Source: WJLY01 sp964562405 (GTDB taxonomy: Bacteria > Joyebacterota > Joyebacteria > Joyebacterales > Joyebacteraceae). Taken from it: DNA of 64,000 nt. Below the pieces are notes generated by a model, which was not told the origin of the DNA, did not search any database, and saw only the letters and a program-made list of their open reading frames with translations. How positions within the stretch are numbered: the first letter of the stretch is position 1; each line of letters begins with the position of its first letter. Positions 58,827-64,000 of this stretch are shown one piece after another. A program made the translations under genes and the position numbers. Location: positions 1 to 64,000 of the forward strand of contig CAZLTC010000003.1 of assembly GCA_964562405.1 (NCBI GenBank), in the 5' to 3' direction.

Positions 58827-60701
58827 ATGGAGGACAAGCGCCCTCTACTGGCGATCGTCCTGATCCTGGTGATCTTCCTTGGTTTCAGTTACTACAACTC
58901 GTGGCACGCACGGCGCGCCGCTGAGCTGGAGCTGGCGACGGATGTGGGCCTGTCCGAGACCGCCGCGGTGCTCGAGCAAGACGAGGCGGGTCAGACGGGT
59001 GGTGAGGCTGAGACCGGGACCGAGGCGAGCCCGGAGGGGCGCGGGACGGAAGAACCGTCGACGGGTGGTGGCGTACCCGCTGACGTCGGCACGCCAACGC
59101 AGACGGTCAATGTGCCGGAAGAGATAACGACCGTCGAGACGTCGCTGTGGGTGGCGCAGATCTCCAACCGCGGCGGGACCATTGTCTCGTGGGAGCTGCG
59201 GAACTACAAGAATGCCGATGGCGAACTGGTCAACCTCGTGCCTGAGGGAAGCGGCGCTCTGGGCACGGAGATCAAGTACGGCGCCGAGCGGATCGACACG
59301 TCGTCGATGATGTTCGAGGGACCGGGCGAGACGGTGTTGCAGCCGAGGGGCGAGGGGTCCTACTCGATGATCGGCTTCCACGCCGAGACCGAGGAAGGGC
59401 TGCGCATAACCAGGCAGTACACGTTCTACCCGGACTCGTATTCGTTCGAGCTGTTCTTGTCGGTGATGGGGCTCGACAAGCCCGCCGCCGAGCGCGAGAT
59501 GGTGATCAGCTGGCCGGGCGTGTTTCCGACCGAGATCAAGGAGGACACCAGATACGATCGTGCGTCAGTGGTTATGGTCGATGGAAAGGCGGTCCGCGAG
59601 AATCTCGGGAAGCTCGCAAGCGAGCCGCGGGAGCAGGTCGGTGAGATCGCGTGGGTGACGGCGCAGTCCAAGTACTTCATGGCCGCGGTGGCCCCGGTCG
59701 ACGGCGGCTTCACGCGGGAGGTCTCGTACGCCGACACGTCCCGGAACGCGGCGCGGTTCGACGCGACCATCGGACTCGCCGAAGGGACCACGGCCCGCGA
59801 GTTCGTCATCTACGCAGGCCCACAGGACTTCGTCGCCGTCTCGAGCCTCGGAGTGGGACTCGATAATGCGGTCTACCTCGGCTGGCCGTGGATCAGACCG
59901 CTGTCGACCCTGATGCTCAGAGCTCTCATCTGGGCGCACCACCTGATCCCGAATTACGGCGTCGTCATCATTCTGTTCTCCATCCTCACGAAGCTCCTGT
60001 TCTACCGCCTGACTCATCGGAGCTTCACCGAGATGAAGAGGATGCAGGAGCTGCAGCCCCAGCTGAAGGAGCTGCAGAAGAAGTTCGAGAAGAACAAGGA
60101 AGAGCTGTCGAAGGCTCAGATGCGGCTGTACAAGGAAGCTGGGGTTAACCCGCTCAGCAGCTGCCTCCCGATGCTCCTGCAGATGCCTGTCTTCATCGCC
60201 CTCTTTCAGGTGCTCCGGACCACGATCGAACTCCGGGGCGCTCCCTTCATGCTGTGGATGACCGATCTGTCACAGCCCGACACGATCGCCACAGTCGCCG
60301 GCTTCGCGATCCACATCCTGCCAGTACTGATGGGGGTCGGGATGCTGATGCAGCAGAAGTTCTCGTCAACGGACCCAAGCCAGGCCGCGATGGGCAAACT
60401 CATGCCGATCGTGTTCACCGTCATCTTCTACAACATGGCGTCAGGCCTGGTGCTCTACTGGCTGGTCAACACCGTGCTCAGCATCGCGCAGCAGTACTAC
60501 ATCCACCGCGGTCCTAGCGCCGCGGAGGAGGCGTCGCGCGGCGCAGCTGCCCCACTCGGTGTACCGGCCAACACGAGCCCTTCCTCGACAACGGACGCGC
60601 CGCGTTTCGAAGACGCGGATGTCGTGACCGACGAGCCGGCCAACTCGGGTGTAGCCCGGAAGAGCGGCGGCAGGCGGCGCGGGAAGAAGAGGAAGAGATG
60701 A
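58827..60701 (+). CDS. yidC: Membrane protein insertase YidC (Oxa1 family)
   Basis: 624 residues. TM1 (LLAIVLILVIFLGFSYYNSW), an acidic Gly/Thr-rich linker, a large periplasmic beta-sandwich (about 100-350), then the conserved Oxa1 core with PNYGVVIILFSILTKLLFY, TEMKRMQELQPQLKELQKKF and LPMLLQMPVFIALFQVLRTT. The end is Lys/Arg-rich (RRRGKKRKR), the ribosome-contacting tail. The periplasmic domain marks the diderm type. GGAGGT before ATG 58827 fixes the start. Confidence 0.96.
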   Translation: MEDKRPLLAIVLILVIFLGFSYYNSWHARRAAELELATDVGLSETAAVLEQDEAGQTGGEAETGTEASPEGRGTEEPSTGGGVPADVGTPTQTVNVPEEITTVETSLWVAQISNRGGTIVSWELRNYKNADGELVNLVPEGSGALGTEIKYGAERIDTSSMMFEGPGETVLQPRGEGSYSMIGFHAETEEGLRITRQYTFYPDSYSFELFLSVMGLDKPAAEREMVISWPGVFPTEIKEDTRYDRASVVMVDGKAVRENLGKLASEPREQVGEIAWVTAQSKYFMAAVAPVDGGFTREVSYADTSRNAARFDATIGLAEGTTAREFVIYAGPQDFVAVSSLGVGLDNAVYLGWPWIRPLSTLMLRALIWAHHLIPNYGVVIILFSILTKLLFYRLTHRSFTEMKRMQELQPQLKELQKKFEKNKEELSKAQMRLYKEAGVNPLSSCLPMLLQMPVFIALFQVLRTTIELRGAPFMLWMTDLSQPDTIATVAGFAIHILPVLMGVGMLMQQKFSSTDPSQAAMGKLMPIVFTVIFYNMASGLVLYWLVNTVLSIAQQYYIHRGPSAAEEASRGAAAPLGVPANTSPSSTTDAPRFEDADVVTDEPANSGVARKSGGRRRGKKRKR

Positions 60702-60743
60702 CAATCGACATCGACGAATCTGGGGCAGCCAGGGGAATGTGGG

Positions 60744-61412
60744 ATGAACCGGACAGCAGAGGCCACCGGAAAGAACGTTGCGGATGCGACGAGAAGGGCG
60801 CTTCGCCAGCTCGGCGTCGCGCGGAAGGATGCGAGCATAACGGTTCTCGAGGAGGGGAAGCGGGGGTTCCTCGGGTTGATAGGCGGGTCGCCGGCGCGCG
60901 TGCGTGTGTCGTGCTCCGGGCCGACGAAGGACCGCGCTGAAGCCGTTCTCGGCACGATACTCAGGCTTATGACGTTCAGCAGTCAGCTCCACACGACCGA
61001 AGAGAAGAACACGCTCTTCGTCGGCATCGAGACCGCGGGCGCTGACGGTCTTCTGATAGGAAAGGGAGGGAGCACCCTCTCTTCGATCGAATATATCGTC
61101 AACCGCATACTGCAGCGCGAGAACAACAAGAGCACCAGGGTCGTTCTCGACGTCAGTGGATACAAGAGCAAGCACGAGGACTTTCTCAGGAAGAAGGTCC
61201 TCTCGCTGGCCAAGCAGGTAAAGTCCGCCAAGAAGCAGGTGACCATGGAACCGCTGGACGCCGCGGACAGGCGCATCGTCCACTCGGTCCTCAAGGCGGA
61301 CCCGGCGGTCGAGACACGAAGCATCGGCTCCGGTCGGGTCAAGAGCATCGTGGTCGCGCCGACGAAGGCCGCCGGCAAGACCTCAGGCTCCAGGAGAAGA
61401 AGGAAGCGCTAG
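60744..61412 (+). CDS. jag: RNA-binding protein Jag (KhpB), KH and R3H domains
   Basis: 222 residues. N-terminal Jag domain (EATGKNVADATRRALRQLGV with EEGKRGFLGLIGG), KH domain with the loop LIGKGGSTLSSIEYIVNRI, and an R3H domain (DAADRRIVHSVL). The Arg/Lys-rich tail resembles that of YidC. RNA-binding; linked to membrane-protein or cell-envelope regulation in Firmicutes. Start ATG 60744 after AGGGGA (60731-60736); an ATG overlapping the yidC stop is in another frame. Confidence 0.93.
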   Translation: MNRTAEATGKNVADATRRALRQLGVARKDASITVLEEGKRGFLGLIGGSPARVRVSCSGPTKDRAEAVLGTILRLMTFSSQLHTTEEKNTLFVGIETAGADGLLIGKGGSTLSSIEYIVNRILQRENNKSTRVVLDVSGYKSKHEDFLRKKVLSLAKQVKSAKKQVTMEPLDAADRRIVHSVLKADPAVETRSIGSGRVKSIVVAPTKAAGKTSGSRRRRKR

Positions 61413-61451
61413 CCGCCGCGCGCACTGCACTTCTATAGTAGAGGGACTTCC

Positions 61452-62825
61452 GTGAGAGAATCGCCACGCGACGCGATTGCGGCGATCTCGACGGCGGCAG
61501 GCACCGGAGCCATCGCGATCGTCAGAATTTCCGGCGAGGGCGCCCTCGAGGTCGCTGACGCGATCTTCGAGGGCGCGTCGCTTTCAGCGGCCGACAGCCA
61601 TACCGTCCACCACGGTCGAGTCGTGAACCACGACGGCGGCACGGTCGACGAGGTTCTCGCGATGGTCATGCGGGCGCCGCGGACGTACACGACCGAGGAC
61701 ATGGTCGAGTTCGGATGCCACGGCGGCGACGTGCCGGCCCGGCGCGTGCTCGCGCTGCTCCTCGAGAAGGGCGCCCGCCTCGCACGGCGTGGCGAGTTCA
61801 CGGAACGGGCGTTCATTGGTGGGCGCCTTGACCTCGTTCAGGCCGAGGCCGTAGCCGACATCGTCGCGGCGCGCACGGACCGCGCAATGGACGCGGCGCT
61901 CGGACAGCTCGAAGGTCGCTTGTCGAGCGGGTTGTCATCACTCCGAGAGATGCTCGTCGACCTGAGGGCCGAGGTGGACGCGCTCGTAGACTTCCCTGAC
62001 GAGGACCTGCCCGGACGCACTCGGGAAGAGCTTCTTGACCTCGCGGCCGGCGTGACGTCGCGCATCTCTCGCATGCTGGCTCACTGCGAGCTTGGGCGGG
62101 CGGTGAGGGACGGCGTCACTGTTGCGATCGTCGGGCGGCCGAACGTCGGCAAGTCGAGCATCATGAACGCGCTCCTCGAGCGCGACCGCTCGATCGTGAC
62201 GACGCTTCCGGGAACCACGCGCGACACCGTCGAGGACTTGCTCTGCGTGTCCGGGGTGGCCATCAGACTGATCGATACTGCTGGGTGGCGGACCGGCGGC
62301 GACGAGGCCGAGCAAGCAGGCGTCGCGCGCGCGATCGCCGCGACTGGACGGGCCGACGTTGCCCTCCTGGTTCTGGACGGTTCCCAAGCGCTCTGCGCGG
62401 CCGATGCGTCGGTCGCTTCCTCCGTATCGACGCCAGTCGTTGTCGCGGCGCTTAACAAGAGCGACCTGCCGCAGGTGGTGGAGAAGACGGAGGCACGTCG
62501 GCTGGCGGCGACGGAGAATGTCTGTGTCGTGTCGGCACTTCTGGATCGCGGGATCGATGAGCTGCGCGCCGCACTGGTGCGCGCGGCGACCGGATGCGAC
62601 CCGGCGGAGAAGACGTCGGTGACGAACGTCCGACATGTCGATGCGCTGAGGCGGTGCAGCGAGCGGGTGGTGGCGGCCGCGGCGTGCGTCCGCTCCGGGG
62701 AACCCGTCGAGCTTGCGTCGGTCGAGCTACAGGAGGCCACTGAGGCGCTCGGGGAGATCACGGGCGAGGCGGCGCCGGAGGAGATCCTCGAGAGGATCTT
62801 CTCCCGCTTCTGTGTCGGGAAGTAG
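61452..62825 (+). CDS. mnmE: tRNA modification GTPase MnmE
   Basis: 457 residues. With MnmG it makes the cmnm5/nm5 group on U34 of tRNAs. N-terminal DAIAAISTAAGTGAIAIVRISG, G1 GRPNVGKSSIMNALL, G2/G3 TTLPGTTRDTVED and IDTAGWR, G4 NKSD, and the C-terminal FCVGK with its catalytic Cys. Start GTG 61452 preceded by GAGGG. mnmG follows after 27 bases. Confidence 0.96.
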   Translation: MRESPRDAIAAISTAAGTGAIAIVRISGEGALEVADAIFEGASLSAADSHTVHHGRVVNHDGGTVDEVLAMVMRAPRTYTTEDMVEFGCHGGDVPARRVLALLLEKGARLARRGEFTERAFIGGRLDLVQAEAVADIVAARTDRAMDAALGQLEGRLSSGLSSLREMLVDLRAEVDALVDFPDEDLPGRTREELLDLAAGVTSRISRMLAHCELGRAVRDGVTVAIVGRPNVGKSSIMNALLERDRSIVTTLPGTTRDTVEDLLCVSGVAIRLIDTAGWRTGGDEAEQAGVARAIAATGRADVALLVLDGSQALCAADASVASSVSTPVVVAALNKSDLPQVVEKTEARRLAATENVCVVSALLDRGIDELRAALVRAATGCDPAEKTSVTNVRHVDALRRCSERVVAAAACVRSGEPVELASVELQEATEALGEITGEAAPEEILERIFSRFCVGK

Positions 62826-62852
62826 GCGGGGGTCGAGGTTCCAGGAGCAGGA

Positions 62853-64000
62853 ATGCGTTCCAGGAGCGACATAGACTTCGATGTTGTGGTGGTCGGCGGC
62901 GGACACGCCGCGTGCGAGGCAGCGCTGGCTGCCGCGCGGATGGGGAGGCGCGTGTGCGTCATCACCATATCGAAGCGACACGTGGCGGAGATGCCGTGCA
63001 ATCCGGCGATAGGCGGTCTCGCCAAGGGACAGCTGGTGCGTGAGATCGACGCACTGGGCGGAGAGATGGCGCGGGCCATCGATGCCACCGGGATTCACTT
63101 CCGGATGCTCAACACCGGGAAGGGGCCCGCCGTCAGGTCGCCGCGCGCGCAGGCGGACAAGGCCGGCTACCACGCTCGGATGCTGCGCGTGCTCATGGAC
63201 GAACCCAATATCACTCTTGTCGTCGGACGAGTTGAGCATCTGGGCGTGAAAGAGGGCTCCGTCAAGTGTGTTGGGTTGACGTCGGGTCGAAGGATAAGCG
63301 GATCGGCCGTTATCTTGACAACGGGGACATTTCTGTGCGGCAGGCTGTATGTAGGCGAGCGCCAGTGGTCCGGGGGGAGGACGGGAGAACCCGCAGCAAG
63401 GGCTCTGTCGGAGCGACTGAGGGCGCTCGGGTTGCCGACGAGGAGGCTGAAGACAGGTACCCCAGCGCGGCTGGCGCGAGAGTCGATCGATTGGTCGCGC
63501 GTGGAGGCGCAGAGCCCGGACGATCCGCCGGCGCCATTCTCGTTTGCTACGAAAGCGTTGAAGGTTGACCAGGTCGAATGCCACGTGACGGCGACGAACG
63601 ACGTGACCCACGAGATCATTCGCGGCGCGTTGGGGCGGTCTCCTCTCTACTCGGGGCGCATCACAGGGATTGGGCCGCGGTACTGCCCGTCCATCGAGGA
63701 CAAGGTCGTGCGGTTCGCGGAGCGGGGATCGCACAGGGTGGTCCTGGAACCGGAGACACGTGAAGGGCAGAGCATCTATCCGAACGGGCTCTCGACGAGC
63801 CTTCCGTTCGACGTTCAGGTGAGGATGCTCCGGAGCATCCGCGGATTGGAACAGGTCAAGGTCATGCGGCCGGGCTACGCCGTGGAGTACGACTTCGTCG
63901 ACCCGAGGCAACTGCGGCCGACACTCGAGGTGGGACACCTGAAGGGGCTCTTCCTGGCGGGTCAGATCAACGGGACGTCCGGATATGAGGAAGCGGCAGC
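62853..64000 (+). CDS. mnmG: tRNA uridine-5-carboxymethylaminomethyl modification enzyme MnmG (3' end outside window)
   Basis: The first about 382 residues are present. FAD motif VVVVGGGHAACEAALAAARM, then MPCNPAIGGLAKGQLVREID, MLNTGKGPAVRSPRAQADK, TGTFLCGRLYVGE, and CPSIEDKVVRFAER; ends in LFLAGQINGTSGYEEAA at the window edge. FAD/NADH-dependent partner of MnmE. AGGAGCAGG precedes ATG 62853. Confidence 0.96.
   Translation, partial: MRSRSDIDFDVVVVGGGHAACEAALAAARMGRRVCVITISKRHVAEMPCNPAIGGLAKGQLVREIDALGGEMARAIDATGIHFRMLNTGKGPAVRSPRAQADKAGYHARMLRVLMDEPNITLVVGRVEHLGVKEGSVKCVGLTSGRRISGSAVILTTGTFLCGRLYVGERQWSGGRTGEPAARALSERLRALGLPTRRLKTGTPARLARESIDWSRVEAQSPDDPPAPFSFATKALKVDQVECHVTATNDVTHEIIRGALGRSPLYSGRITGIGPRYCPSIEDKVVRFAERGSHRVVLEPETREGQSIYPNGLSTSLPFDVQVRMLRSIRGLEQVKVMRPGYAVEYDFVDPRQLRPTLEVGHLKGLFLAGQINGTSGYEEAA

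Noticed and set aside
60698..60940. Small gene overlapping the yidC stop (ATGA)
   Set aside because: It is out of frame with jag, overlaps its start and encodes no recognisable protein.

Overview
The window is GC-rich bacterial DNA that spans a chromosomal replication origin. It is probably a draft or metagenome scaffold, because it contains one run of exactly 100 N. A diderm envelope is suggested by YidC with a large periplasmic domain, by HflK/HflC-type proteins and by exported or lipid-anchored proteins. An energy-conserving group 4 [NiFe]-hydrogenase fused to a full Mrp antiporter set suggests an anaerobic or facultative lifestyle. The gingipain-type (C25) protease, lamin-tail protein, CHAT-TPR proteins and FecR proteins resemble what is seen in uncultured FCB-group lineages such as Eisenbacteria-like bacteria. 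That assignment is an inference; no rRNA is present to fix it.

Layout. 1-2344: a secreted C25 cysteine peptidase, cut by the window edge. 2.8-14.9 kb: housekeeping and stress genes, namely a Bcp peroxiredoxin, a large acetyltransferase-like protein, a transketolase with a histone H1-like tail, HflX, a LEA14-like lipoprotein, a HycI-type hydrogenase maturation protease, a nucleoside phosphorylase, a small acetyltransferase, a DUF1648 membrane protein, a DUF4097 repeat protein and oligoendopeptidase F. 15.0-25.5 kb: a one-strand signalling cassette of two CHAT-TPR caspase-like proteins, two FecR-domain proteins and one CHASE2-PP2C phosphatase. 25.6-29.7 kb: a methyltransferase, a YjbQ-family protein, a lamin-tail protein, an NAD-dependent epimerase and a nucleoside hydrolase.

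29.9-43.8 kb: a tightly packed 17-gene operon on the minus strand. It encodes an NAD(P)H- and flavin-linked iron-sulfur module, a NuoG/FwdB-like molybdopterin-fold protein, a four-cluster ferredoxin, the membrane [NiFe]-hydrogenase core, and Mrp antiporter subunits A (split in two) to G. I infer that it couples electron flow between a nicotinamide or ferredoxin pool and protons/H2 to Na+ or H+ transport. The HycI-type protease at 9.3 kb fits the 32-residue C-terminal extension of the hydrogenase large subunit.

44.1-47.9 kb: three SPFH (HflK/HflC-like) proteins in a row, the first transcribed being a fusion with a cation-diffusion-facilitator transporter. 48-64 kb: the origin region. dnaA, dnaN, recF, a DUF721 gene, gyrB and gyrA run leftward, and rpmH, rnpA, yidD, yidC, jag, mnmE and mnmG run rightward. 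DnaA-box clusters lie on both sides of dnaA, and a TAG repeat next to an AT-rich stretch lies between dnaA and dnaN. GyrB carries a long Lys-rich N-terminal extension in which the assembly gap falls.

The two regions most worth study are the CHAT/FecR/CHASE2-phosphatase cassette and the hydrogenase-Mrp-flavin operon. No tRNA, rRNA, insertion sequence, prophage or CRISPR array was recognised.
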